Source: an uncultured Eisenbergiella sp. (GTDB lineage: Bacteria > Bacillota > Clostridia > Lachnospirales > Lachnospiraceae). From it: DNA of 64,000 bases. Below the pieces are notes generated by a model, which did no database searches, was not told the origin of the DNA, and was given only the letters and a program-made list of their open reading frames with translations. This document shows, in pieces, positions 19,375 to 28,070 of the stretch. Each line of letters opens with the position of its first letter. Within the stretch, counting starts at the first letter, position 1. Position numbers and translations under genes: made by a program. The DNA is taken from positions 1-64,000 of the forward strand of contig CAJFMW010000004.1 in NCBI GenBank assembly GCA_904392525.1, written 5' to 3'.

Positions 19375-20064
19375 GTGAAAAATAGTACCCGCTTCTGCAT
19401 CCTTACCCTTGTCCTGAGCATGCTGCTGGCCTTCGTCATTTTTACCCTGTTTGCGGGCGGCATTTTCGTTCTCGATACATCCTCACATATTTTTGATCTG
19501 ATGATCGCATTTTCCTGCATCCTGCTTTCCGCTCTGCTTCTCGGCTCGCTGCTGGCCGCCCGGAGGTCCCTGCGTCCCGCTTCCTGCTGTGTCAGTCTGT
19601 CCGCTGCCGGAGGCGGTTTTCTAGCGCTTTCCGCCTTTCTCACCTCTTTCAGCCCCACCTTCACCGGCATCGCCTTTTCCATAGGCATCGCGCTTTGCTT
19701 CTTCTTTCTTGCCCTGCTGGTAGGCGGTATTTTCTGTCTGCTTCATGGACTCTTCTCCCGGGAGCAGGACAACAGACGCACAGACGCGGATAGCTCCCCG
19801 CGCATAACGGCCGGAGCCATCCGGTCCAGGAACACCCGCACCGGAACGGGAAATCCGGGCACAGGCTATCCGGGAAGCGGATACTCATCCGACTACTCCG
19901 GAACAGGCGTTTCCGGAACGGATTATTCCAGAACAGGCTACACAGGAACAAATTGTTCAGGGCCAAACTGCTCTGCAAATCCTTCCCGCCCCTCTTTCCG
20001 GCGCGGATACGAGGAACGGGAAATGCCGGAGGACAGCTACTTCGGCCGCCGGCCCCCGCTTTGA
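19375..20064 (+). CDS. Membrane protein with Gly/Thr/Tyr/Ser-rich C-terminal tail (GTG start)
   Basis: SD agaggagaacccct then GTG; several TM segments; tail GTGNPGTGYPGSGYSSDYSGTGVSGTDYSRTGYTGTNCSGPNCS. Confidence 0.65.
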   Translation: MKNSTRFCILTLVLSMLLAFVIFTLFAGGIFVLDTSSHIFDLMIAFSCILLSALLLGSLLAARRSLRPASCCVSLSAAGGGFLALSAFLTSFSPTFTGIAFSIGIALCFFFLALLVGGIFCLLHGLFSREQDNRRTDADSSPRITAGAIRSRNTRTGTGNPGTGYPGSGYSSDYSGTGVSGTDYSRTGYTGTNCSGPNCSANPSRPSFRRGYEEREMPEDSYFGRRPPL

Positions 20065-20067
20065 TTT

Positions 20068-21027
20068 TCAGACCGGCTTCGTTTCCAGAATCCGGTCAAA
20101 CAGCTTTGCACAGGAAAGCGTCAGGGAATGGGGTACTACCCGGCTTTCCCCCCTGCCTGCGCGGATGCAGGAAACGGTTTCCTGAATTTCATAGATAAAA
20201 CCGTTTTTCGTTTCCGTATCCCGGAAAGAAATCCCTTCTCCGCCATCCTGCGGATAGAAAAAAGCCTCCGACGCATAATGCGGATGGGGAAGCACAATCC
20301 GCCCCCTGTCTCCGTAAATAACCGCTTTTTCCTCCAGAGCCGCATCGAAGCTCGCGGTAAGGGAGGCGCACATTTCCGGGAAATGAAGCACCACATGATC
20401 CGTCACATCCACCCCTGTCGGCCCCCAGACCGCAGATGCCGTAAGGCTGTCCTCCTCTCCGAGCAGAAATCTGGCAATCTCATAGACATACACTGTGATG
20501 TCGTAGGCTGCGCCGCCGCCCAGCAGCGGATTCCGGTAACGGTTTCCGGCATCCGGCGGAGCCAGAAAGCCGATATCGATCTGTGCAAAGGAAGGCTTTC
20601 CCGCGTATTCCTGCCTGATCCACTCCCGCGCCTGCTTCACCGCCGGAAGGAACCTGCTCCAGAGCGCTTCCATCACAAAGATTCCTTCCTTTTCAGATCG
20701 GGAAAACACCTCCTGCGCCTGCGCGCTGTTCAAAAATGCCGCTTTTTCACACAGAACCGGAACGCCGTGGTCCAGACACAGCATGGTGAGTTCATAGTGG
20801 GAATCCGGCGTAGTGGCGATATAAACGCAGTCCGGCTTTTCCTTTTCCAGCATCCGTTCATAATCTCCATAGGAGCCGCTGACTCCATTCTCTGCCGCCC
20901 ATTTCCCGGCCCTTTCTGCGGACTTGCTCGCCACAGCAGCGACCTCGCAGCCGGCCATGCGCGCTGCCTCACAGAATTTTCCTGCGATATTCCCCGCTCC
21001 CATAATTGCGAAACGAAATGTTTCCAT
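20068..21027 (-). CDS. Gfo/Idh/MocA family oxidoreductase
   Basis: METFRFAIMGAGNIAGKFCEAA...VPVLCEKAAFLN. Confidence 0.9.
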   Translation of the reverse strand: METFRFAIMGAGNIAGKFCEAARMAGCEVAAVASKSAERAGKWAAENGVSGSYGDYERMLEKEKPDCVYIATTPDSHYELTMLCLDHGVPVLCEKAAFLNSAQAQEVFSRSEKEGIFVMEALWSRFLPAVKQAREWIRQEYAGKPSFAQIDIGFLAPPDAGNRYRNPLLGGGAAYDITVYVYEIARFLLGEEDSLTASAVWGPTGVDVTDHVVLHFPEMCASLTASFDAALEEKAVIYGDRGRIVLPHPHYASEAFFYPQDGGEGISFRDTETKNGFIYEIQETVSCIRAGRGESRVVPHSLTLSCAKLFDRILETKPV

Positions 21028-21040
21028 AAATAACCTCCTT

Positions 21041-21195
21041 GCCGAAGCGTTTTACGCTGAGGCACGCGCGCCGAATCTCCAATTCGGCGCTGCGCAAGAC
21101 TACAAATCCCATAATGGGATTTGTAGTCTTAGGATTTGTGACGCTTCGGCACAAATCCAGGTTGAAAAATGCGCTATCGAGCGCATTTTTCAACC
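21041..21195. repeat. Multi-hairpin palindromic element, copy 1
   Basis: agcgt/acgct 21046-21058; gcgccgaat/attcggcgc 21068-21090; 16-bp perfect stem 21096-21130 (aagactacaaatccca taa tgggatttgtagtctt); ggatttgtg/cacaaatcc 21132-21158; 16-bp perfect stem 21160-21195 (ggttgaaaaatgcgct atcg agcgcatttttcaacc). Confidence 0.92.
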
Positions 21196-21225
21196 ACCCC
21201 TCCATTCTCCGCTCCCTGAATTGGA

Positions 21226-21254
21226 ATGACAATCCGGAAAAACCCTGCTATAAT
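21226..21254 (+). promoter_or_regulatory. Sigma-A-like promoter of the LacI-family gene
   Basis: ATGACA (21226-21231), 17-nt spacer, TATAAT (21249-21254). Confidence 0.65.
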
Positions 21255-21308
21255 AGAGCCAGCTTATTCGATTTTAACCGGCATCAGCCCCTGAAGGGAG
21301 GACTTCTT

Positions 21309-22367
21309 ACGAATATTTACGATATATCCAAACTTGCAGGCGTATCCATCGCCACCGTTTCCCGGGTTCTGAATGGAAGCGACAAGGTCAGCGAAACCAC
21401 CAGACAGAAAGTGCTTGACGTCATGGAGCAGAACGGCTATACGCCGAATGCCTTTGCCCGCGGGCTTGGCCTGAACACCATGCGCACGGTGGGCATTCTC
21501 TGCGCCGATTCCTCTGATATCTACCTGGCACGGGTCATTTACTGGCTGGAGCGGGAGCTCTGGAAAAATTCCTATGCTTCCATGCTCTGCTGTACCGGCT
21601 ACAAGCTGGAGGAAAAGGAAAAATATCTTCAGCTCCTTCTGTCCCGCAACGTGGACGCCCTGATTCTGGCCGGCTCCCAGTTCATCGAGGAAAAGGATGA
21701 GGACAACGCCTATCTGTATGATGCGGCAAAAAAGGTCCCGGTATTTCTTCTGAACGGTGTTCTTGCCGGAAGCGGCGCCTATTCCGTCGTCTGTGACGAT
21801 GCCCTTGCCGTAAAAGAGATGACGGACGAGCTTCTTGAGCTTGGCTGTAAACGTCCGATCTTTCTCTATCGTTCCTTGAGCTATAGCGGGAAGCAGAAGC
21901 TTTCCGGCTTCTGCCGTGCTCTTTCAGAGCATACGTTGAAAGAGCACACCTCACAGGAGAATACTCTCGCGGACATCCCTGCGGGACATGAAACTCCGGA
22001 AGAACGCTCCTTCCTCTGTCCGGCCGGGATTCCGGAAACCGCACAATTCCTGCGCGATCTGGAGGCGCGCGGCGTTTCCTTTGATGCCTGCCTCTCTACC
22101 GATGATGAGCTGGCCGCCGGCGCCGTCAAGTACGCTCTCAATGCAGGAAAACGGATTCCGGAGGACATTCAGATCACCGGCTACAACAATTCCCTGCTTT
22201 CCATCTGCAGCACTCCGGAAATTACTACAGCAGACAACCGGGTGGAATTCTTATGCACCACCGCCGTCTCCCTGCTCATGCAGGTTCTGGAAGGAAAGGA
22301 TGTACCGGAGAGGACCATGTATTCCGCCAACCTGATCCGGCGGGCGACCACAAAAAGTCGAAAATGA
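21309..22367 (+). CDS. LacI family transcriptional regulator (probable ACG start)
   Basis: NIYDISKLAGVSIATVSRVLNGSDKVSETTRQKVLDVMEQNGYTPNAFARGL helix-turn-helix. No ATG/GTG/TTG lies in frame between the promoter and the HTH; ACG at 21309 is 7 nt after aagggagg. Confidence 0.75.
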   Translation, partial: TNIYDISKLAGVSIATVSRVLNGSDKVSETTRQKVLDVMEQNGYTPNAFARGLGLNTMRTVGILCADSSDIYLARVIYWLERELWKNSYASMLCCTGYKLEEKEKYLQLLLSRNVDALILAGSQFIEEKDEDNAYLYDAAKKVPVFLLNGVLAGSGAYSVVCDDALAVKEMTDELLELGCKRPIFLYRSLSYSGKQKLSGFCRALSEHTLKEHTSQENTLADIPAGHETPEERSFLCPAGIPETAQFLRDLEARGVSFDACLSTDDELAAGAVKYALNAGKRIPEDIQITGYNNSLLSICSTPEITTADNRVEFLCTTAVSLLMQVLEGKDVPERTMYSANLIRRATTKSRK

Positions 22368-22498
22368 CAGGCCGCAGCCCCGTGTACAGGCTGCCGGGAA
22401 TTTTACATTCCGAAACATTTATCCCAATCAAAGCAACCGGGAGGCCGATGATTTTTTCACCTGCCTCCCGGCCGTTCTTTATGTTGTCATATATCGTC

Positions 22499-23914
22499 TT
22501 ACTTTTCTTCCAGGTCAAATCCAAAGTAACGAACTGCGTTGTTATAGGAAATTCCCCTGATAATACGGGACAGCATCCTCTCATCGTCCGGAAACTCGCC
22601 GTTTTCCACCCAGCCGCCGACCAGCTCGCAGAGGATTCTGCGGAAGTATTCATGTCTGGGGTAGGAAAGGAAGCTTCTGGAGTCCGTCAGCATACCGACG
22701 AAATTTCCAAGCAGTCCAAGGTTCGCCAGGGAAGTCATCTGCTTCATCATTCCCGTCTTGTTGTCATTGAACCACCATGCGGAGCCCTGCTGAATCTTGC
22801 CCACCGCATCCGAATTCTGGAAACAGCCGAGAATACTTCCGATCGACTCATCGTCGTTTGGATTCAGGCTGTAGATGATCGTCTTGGGCAGATGTCCGCC
22901 CCTGTTCAGAAGATCCAGGAAATCCGCAAGCTGTGCGGACGGAGCATAGTTGTTGATGCAGTCAAAGCCCGTATCCGGTCCAAGGAGGCTGTACATCGCA
23001 GTATTGTTGTCGCGCTTACAGCCGTAGTGAAGCTGCATTGCCCAGCCGAGCCTGGAATATTCTCCGGCCACAAACAGCATGAAAGCGGTCTTGAACTTCA
23101 TTTCCTCTTCCCTGGTGATCCGCTCTCCGGCAAGACGCTTTGCGAAAATCTTCTCCAGATTTTCATCCGTCTCCGGAACGCACATCACATATTCCAGCGC
23201 ATGATCGCTGGCGCGGCATCCCATTTCCGCAAAGAATGCCATTCTCTTCTTCAGCGCTTCCTTCAGATCGGCAAAGCTTCTGATCTCCATTCCTGCCGCA
23301 CTGCCCAGCCTCTTCAGATAATCCGCGTAATCCGGCTTTTCCAGATTCATGGCCTTGTCCGGTCTCCAGGCGGGAAGCACCTGTACCTCAAAGCTCTTAT
23401 CCTCCGCGATCTGCTTATGCCATCTCAGGTCATCGGCCGGATCATCCGTGGTGCACACCAGCGTCACACCGGACTGACGGATCAGGTTGCGGACGCTCAT
23501 GCTGTCCTCATGAAGCTTTTCATTGCAGAGATTCCAGACCTCTTCAGCGGTCTCACCGTTCAGCACGCCGGTATAGCCGAAAAAGCGCTGCAGCTCCAGG
23601 TGGCTCCAGTGAAACAGCGGATTGCCGATGGCGAGTTCCAGCGTTTCCGCCCACTTCTGGAACTTCTCCCTGTCAGGCGCATTTCCGGTAATGTAATACT
23701 CCTCTACCCCGTTGGAACGCATGGCACGCCATTTATAATGATCCCCTCCCAGCCATACCTGCGTGATGTTGTCAAATTTCCTGTCCTCCGCGATCTCCTG
23801 CGGGTTGATGTGACAGTGATAGTCCAGAACCGGCATGCTCTCCGCATAAGTATGGAAAAGCTTCTTCGCCGTCTCCGTACTCAGTAAAAAGTCCCTGTCC
23901 ATAAATGCTTTCAT
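22499..23914 (-). CDS. uxaC: Glucuronate isomerase
   Basis: MKAFMDRDFLLSTETAKKLFHTYAESMPVLDYHCHINPQEIAEDRKFDNITQVWLGGDHYKWRAMR; start at internal Met. Confidence 0.95.
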   Translation of the reverse strand: MKAFMDRDFLLSTETAKKLFHTYAESMPVLDYHCHINPQEIAEDRKFDNITQVWLGGDHYKWRAMRSNGVEEYYITGNAPDREKFQKWAETLELAIGNPLFHWSHLELQRFFGYTGVLNGETAEEVWNLCNEKLHEDSMSVRNLIRQSGVTLVCTTDDPADDLRWHKQIAEDKSFEVQVLPAWRPDKAMNLEKPDYADYLKRLGSAAGMEIRSFADLKEALKKRMAFFAEMGCRASDHALEYVMCVPETDENLEKIFAKRLAGERITREEEMKFKTAFMLFVAGEYSRLGWAMQLHYGCKRDNNTAMYSLLGPDTGFDCINNYAPSAQLADFLDLLNRGGHLPKTIIYSLNPNDDESIGSILGCFQNSDAVGKIQQGSAWWFNDNKTGMMKQMTSLANLGLLGNFVGMLTDSRSFLSYPRHEYFRRILCELVGGWVENGEFPDDERMLSRIIRGISYNNAVRYFGFDLEEK

Positions 23915-23924
23915 CTCTACCTCT

Positions 23925-24060
23925 CTTTCTGCCGCGCAAGCGGCACTAAAATCATAGGAAGAATGGCGTAAGCCATTCTTCGGCACGAAACGAAGGTTCG
24001 TGCCAACCTCTTCTTTCTGCCGCATACAGGCGGCGTAAAATAATGAAGAAAGGCATAAGC
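23925..24060. repeat. Tandem-unit palindromic element upstream of uxaC
   Basis: gccgc gcaa gcggc 23931-23944; gaagaatggc/gccattcttc 23958-23981; ggcacgaa/ttcgtgcc 23982-24004; second ctttctgccgc...ggcggc unit 24019-24034. Confidence 0.85.
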
Positions 24061-24066
24061 CCTTCA

Positions 24067-24080
24067 TGTAAACGCTTACA
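24067..24080. promoter_or_regulatory. LacI-family-type operator (uxaC side)
   Basis: TGTAAACGCTTACA palindrome just downstream of the uxaC -10. Confidence 0.65.
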
Positions 24081-24093
24081 AAACTTTTTCTTC

Positions 24094-24122
24094 ATTATAT
24101 TCCACATAAGCAGAAAAGTCAA
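24094..24122 (-). promoter_or_regulatory. uxaC promoter
   Basis: Minus strand TTGACT, 17-nt spacer, TATAAT. Confidence 0.75.
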
Positions 24123-24130
24123 TGAAAGAC

Positions 24131-24159
24131 TTGACTTCATGGGTAAACAGGTGTACTTT
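24131..24159 (+). promoter_or_regulatory. uxaA promoter
   Basis: TTGACT (24131-24136), 17-nt spacer, TACTTT (24154-24159). Confidence 0.55.
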
Positions 24160-24162
24160 AAA

Positions 24163-24176
24163 TGTAAGAGCTTACA
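24163..24176. promoter_or_regulatory. LacI-family-type operator (uxaA side)
   Basis: TGTAAGAGCTTACA palindrome overlapping the predicted uxaA +1. Confidence 0.65.
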
Positions 24177-24234
24177 CAACCAAAAAAGAAATATCTAATG
24201 CCGCTTACGCGGTGGAAAGTGAGGTAGCGAAACC

Positions 24235-25743
24235 ATGCAGACCTGCATTCGAATCCATCCGAAGGACAGCGTTGCCGTGGCGCTTCAGCCGTTGTCGGAG
24301 GGGACTTGGATTTCCGAAAGCAATCCCGGCCAGTCCGAAGCCGGAAAGGAACCCGGTTTTCTTCTTAAGGAGGATATCCCCGCCGGGCATAAATTTGCCC
24401 TTACGGATATTCCGGCCGGTTCTCCCGTCATCAAATACGGGGAGCCCATCGGCACCGCCTGCGCGGATATCCCGCAGGGCGCGCACGTACATACCCATAA
24501 CCTAAAAACTGCGCTGGACGGGGTGCTCTCCTATACTTACCGCCCCACCCATCCGTCGGTGGCCGCCACCGAAGAAGCTTTTTTCCAGGGTTACCGCCGC
24601 TCAGACGGAAAGGCAGGCGTACGCAACGAGCTGTGGATCATCCCCACGGTGGGCTGCGTGAACGATGTTGCCGCAGCAATCGCGAGGCAGGCACAGGATC
24701 TGGTGAACGGCAGCATTGACGCCGTCGTTTCCTTTTCCCACCCCTACGGCTGCTCCCAGATGGGCGAGGATCAGGAAAATACACGTCAGATCCTTGCCGA
24801 CCTGATCCACCACCCCAATGCGGGCGGTGTGCTTGTGCTGGGACTCGGCTGTGAAAACAGCAACATTGGCGAGCTGAAAAAATATATCGGCGACTACGAT
24901 CCCGAACGAATCCGTTTTCTTGTGGCACAGGAATGCGACGACGAGATTGAAGAAGGCGTCTCCATTCTCCGTTCTCTTGCAGAATACGCCGGAAAAGCGA
25001 AACGGGAGCCCATTTCCTGCAGCGAGCTGGTCATCGGCATGAAATGCGGCGGCTCCGACGGTCTTTCCGGCATCACGGCGAACCCCACGGTAGGCGGCTT
25101 TTCCGACCTTCTCATCAGTAAGGGCGGCACCACCATCCTGACCGAAGTTCCTGAAATGTTCGGTGCGGAAACCCTTCTCATGAACCGCTGTGAAAACGAG
25201 GCTCTTTTTGATCAGACCGTAAAGCTGATCAACGATTTCAAGAACTATTTCACCGCCCACGGCCAGAGCATTTATGAGAATCCTTCACCCGGCAACAAGA
25301 AGGGCGGCATCTCCACTCTGGAGGACAAATCTCTTGGCTGTACCCAGAAATCCGGCTCCGCTCCGGTAAAAGGCGTGCTTTCCTACGGAGAGCCTGTGAA
25401 AAACCGCGGCCTGAACCTGCTGTCCGCTCCCGGCAACGATCTGGTAGCCTCCACCGCCCTCGCCGCGTCAGGCGCACAGATCGTCCTGTTCACCACCGGC
25501 CGTGGAACGCCCTTCGCCTCCCCGGTCCCCACGGTGAAAATTTCCAGCAACACGCCTCTTTATGAAAAGAAGAAGAACTGGATCGACTTCAACTGCGGCG
25601 CACTGCTGGAAGGGACATCTCTTTCCGAGCTTTCAGAGCAGCTGTTCGACTATGTTCTCCGTGTTGCGAGCGGGGAACAGGTAAAATCGGAGGCAGCAGG
25701 CTTCCATGATATGGCGATCTTCAAACAGGGAGTAACCCTGTAA
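24235..25743 (+). CDS. uxaA: Altronate dehydratase
   Basis: SAF domain N-terminus; GYRRSDGKAGVRNELWIIPTVGCVN...MKCGGSDGLSGITANP. Confidence 0.95.
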   Translation: MQTCIRIHPKDSVAVALQPLSEGTWISESNPGQSEAGKEPGFLLKEDIPAGHKFALTDIPAGSPVIKYGEPIGTACADIPQGAHVHTHNLKTALDGVLSYTYRPTHPSVAATEEAFFQGYRRSDGKAGVRNELWIIPTVGCVNDVAAAIARQAQDLVNGSIDAVVSFSHPYGCSQMGEDQENTRQILADLIHHPNAGGVLVLGLGCENSNIGELKKYIGDYDPERIRFLVAQECDDEIEEGVSILRSLAEYAGKAKREPISCSELVIGMKCGGSDGLSGITANPTVGGFSDLLISKGGTTILTEVPEMFGAETLLMNRCENEALFDQTVKLINDFKNYFTAHGQSIYENPSPGNKKGGISTLEDKSLGCTQKSGSAPVKGVLSYGEPVKNRGLNLLSAPGNDLVASTALAASGAQIVLFTTGRGTPFASPVPTVKISSNTPLYEKKKNWIDFNCGALLEGTSLSELSEQLFDYVLRVASGEQVKSEAAGFHDMAIFKQGVTL

Positions 25744-25765
25744 TAATAAACTGGAGGAAAAGAAA

Positions 25766-27271
25766 ATGAAAAAAATATGTTATCAGACACTGCAGGAAAA
25801 CGGTTATGACGGCTATCTTCTTAAAAATGCCCCGGAGCGTGTCATTCAGTTCGGAGAAGGCAATTTCATGCGCGCCTTCGTGGATTATTTTATCGACCGG
25901 ATGAACGAGGAAGCCAACTTCAACAGCAAGGTCGTTCTGGTTCAGCCCATCGCTCCCATCCCCGGCGCCTTCGACCTGAAGGAAGCCATCAATGAACAGG
26001 AGGGGCTCTACACCCTGTATCTGCGCGGCAGTGAGAACGGCCAGAAGGTGAACCGGAAACGGATTATCTCCTGCGTGAGCCGCTGCCTGAATTCCTATAC
26101 CGATTTTGACGAGGTTTTGAAATGCGCGGAAAATCCCGAGCTGCGTTTCATCTCCTGCAATACTACAGAGGCTGGCATCACTTACGACGCCTCCTGCCAG
26201 TTCACCGACCGTCCGGCGTCCAGCTACCCGGGCAAGCTCACCCAGTTTCTCTATAAGCGCTTCCAGACCTTTGGCAGCGAGCCGGGAAAGGGCTTCATCA
26301 TTCTGGCCTGTGAGCTGATCGATGACAACGGAAAAGAGCTGGAAAAGTGCGTGAAAAAGTACGCCGAGCAGTGGAACCTTGGCGCCGATTTCCTCACCTG
26401 GCTCGAGAAGGAAAACATCTTCTGCTCCACGCTGGTTGACCGCATCGTAACCGGCTTCCCCAGAGCGGAAGCGGATGCTCTGAACGAAGAAAACGGCTAC
26501 ATTGATAACGTCATGGATACCGGAGAGGTCTTCGGCTTCTGGGTCATCGAAGGACCGCAGTCCTTAAAGGAAGAGCTCCCCTTTGAAAAGGCAGGGCTTC
26601 CCATTCTGGTCACGGATGATCACAAGCCCTACAAGCAGCGCAAGGTCCGCATTCTGAATGGTGCGCATACCTCCATGGTGCTCGGCGCCTATCTGGCCGG
26701 ACAGGATATCGTGCGCGACTGCATGGCGGACGATGTGATCCGCGGCTTCATGAACAAGGCCATTTATGAGGAAATCATCCCCACCCTCACCCTGCCGGAA
26801 GCAGAGCTGAAGGACTTTGCGGCTTCCGTAACGGAACGGTTCCGCAATCCCTTCATCGACCATGCGCTCCTTTCCATTTCCTTAAACTCCACCTCCAAAT
26901 GGAAGGCAAGGGTGCTGCCTTCCCTGAAAGGCTACGTGGAAAAAAACGGGACACTGCCCGTCTGCCTGACGGCTTCCCTTGCCTTCTACATCGCCTTCTA
27001 CCATGGAACGAAGCTCACGGATGCCGGGCTCATCGGAACCCGTCCGAAGGGAAATGAGTACACCATCAACGATACAAAAGAGGTTCTGGAATTCTTCTAT
27101 GCCCACAAGGATGACAGCGCCGAAGCGCTGACCCATGCTGTCCTCTCCCGGACTGACTACTGGGGTATGGATCTTACAGAAATTCCCGGCCTGGAATCAG
27201 CCGTCTGCAAAGACCTGATGCTGATCGAAGAAAAGGGTGCTTATGAGATGATGAAACAGACGCTGGCATAA
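25766..27271 (+). CDS. uxaB: Tagaturonate reductase (mannitol dehydrogenase family)
   Basis: ERVIQFGEGNFMRAFVDYFIDRMNE...LPFEKAGLPILVTDDHKPYKQRKVRILNGAHTSMV. Confidence 0.94.
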   Translation: MKKICYQTLQENGYDGYLLKNAPERVIQFGEGNFMRAFVDYFIDRMNEEANFNSKVVLVQPIAPIPGAFDLKEAINEQEGLYTLYLRGSENGQKVNRKRIISCVSRCLNSYTDFDEVLKCAENPELRFISCNTTEAGITYDASCQFTDRPASSYPGKLTQFLYKRFQTFGSEPGKGFIILACELIDDNGKELEKCVKKYAEQWNLGADFLTWLEKENIFCSTLVDRIVTGFPRAEADALNEENGYIDNVMDTGEVFGFWVIEGPQSLKEELPFEKAGLPILVTDDHKPYKQRKVRILNGAHTSMVLGAYLAGQDIVRDCMADDVIRGFMNKAIYEEIIPTLTLPEAELKDFAASVTERFRNPFIDHALLSISLNSTSKWKARVLPSLKGYVEKNGTLPVCLTASLAFYIAFYHGTKLTDAGLIGTRPKGNEYTINDTKEVLEFFYAHKDDSAEALTHAVLSRTDYWGMDLTEIPGLESAVCKDLMLIEEKGAYEMMKQTLA

Positions 27272-27318
27272 GGCTTCTTCGATTCATCAACAGTGATGTG
27301 ATTTTCAATCAAAAACAA

Positions 27319-27361
27319 ACGGCACAGCCTCCGATTTTCAGAAGCTGTGCCGTCTTTTTTT
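27319..27361 (+). terminator. Rho-independent terminator after uxaB
   Basis: ACGGCACAGC...GCTGTGCCGT followed by a T-run. Confidence 0.85.
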
Positions 27362-27373
27362 AGTTAAGCAGGC

Positions 27374-28015
27374 TTACGCCTCAAGCAGTTCCTTTACACA
27401 TGCCGCAATTTTCTCATCCTTGCAGCTTGCGAAGAAATACTCCCGGAAATGCTTTCCGCTGATCGCGCCTTTCACCAGATCTCTGTCCAGACTCTTCAGA
27501 ATCGTAACCAGGTCCGTGTGGGTGATCTTCTTCACCTCATCCAGAATCTTCTTGTTGCGCTGCTCGGGAATCACTCTCTCCTTGGGATAGCCCTGTCCGC
27601 TCTCGCCCTCAAACAGCTTCTCAAAGATGTACTGAAGATTCAGCTCAGCGCCCCAGCCGAAGCCCTTTGCAAAAGGCAGGGCGATGGCATTGCCATCGTT
27701 GATCTGAGCGAACATATAAGCATCGGAAGGATCTACAATATGTCCGCACAGCACGCCGGGGAAGGAATTGCAGGCAAGCATTGCGCCCTCTCCGGTGCCG
27801 CAGCCAGTTACCACGTAATCAGCCGCTCCGGAATTCAGCAGAATTGCCGCCAGAATTCCGTTCTGCACATAGGTAAGCTGGTTTTCATCATCCGCGCTGT
27901 ACATACCATAATTGACGACCTCATGTCCCATGGGCTCCACAACCTTTTTCAGAACGCTCTCCACAAGCTCGTTCTTTGCGGCCTGGCTGTTTTCATTGAT
28001 TAATGCGATTTTCAT
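27374..28015 (-). CDS. RpiB/LacA/LacB family sugar-phosphate isomerase
   Basis: MKIALINENSQAAKNELVESVLKK...YVVTGCGTGEGAMLACNSFPGV. Confidence 0.88.
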   Translation of the reverse strand: MKIALINENSQAAKNELVESVLKKVVEPMGHEVVNYGMYSADDENQLTYVQNGILAAILLNSGAADYVVTGCGTGEGAMLACNSFPGVLCGHIVDPSDAYMFAQINDGNAIALPFAKGFGWGAELNLQYIFEKLFEGESGQGYPKERVIPEQRNKKILDEVKKITHTDLVTILKSLDRDLVKGAISGKHFREYFFASCKDEKIAACVKELLEA

Positions 28016-28033
28016 TGGTTTTTCCTCCTTTCG

Positions 28034-28070
28034 GCACGAATCAGCGGTTCGTGCAGCCGCCCTGGCCGGC
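28034..28070 (-). repeat. Paired hairpins abutting the RpiB-like gene SD
   Basis: gcacgaa/ttcgtgc 28034-28054; gccg/cggc 28056-28070; SD complement cctccttt 28024-28031. Confidence 0.75.

Noticed and set aside
21039-21308. N-terminal extension of the LacI-family ORF in the supplied track
   Set aside because: Runs through the palindromic element and the predicted promoter; the HTH should start at about 21309.
22253-23887. 544-aa plus-strand ORF
   Set aside because: Antisense to uxaC, which is a confident gene.
24001-24067. N-terminal extension of the uxaC ORF in the supplied track
   Set aside because: Translates the palindromic leader; a good SD and ATG lie at 23914.
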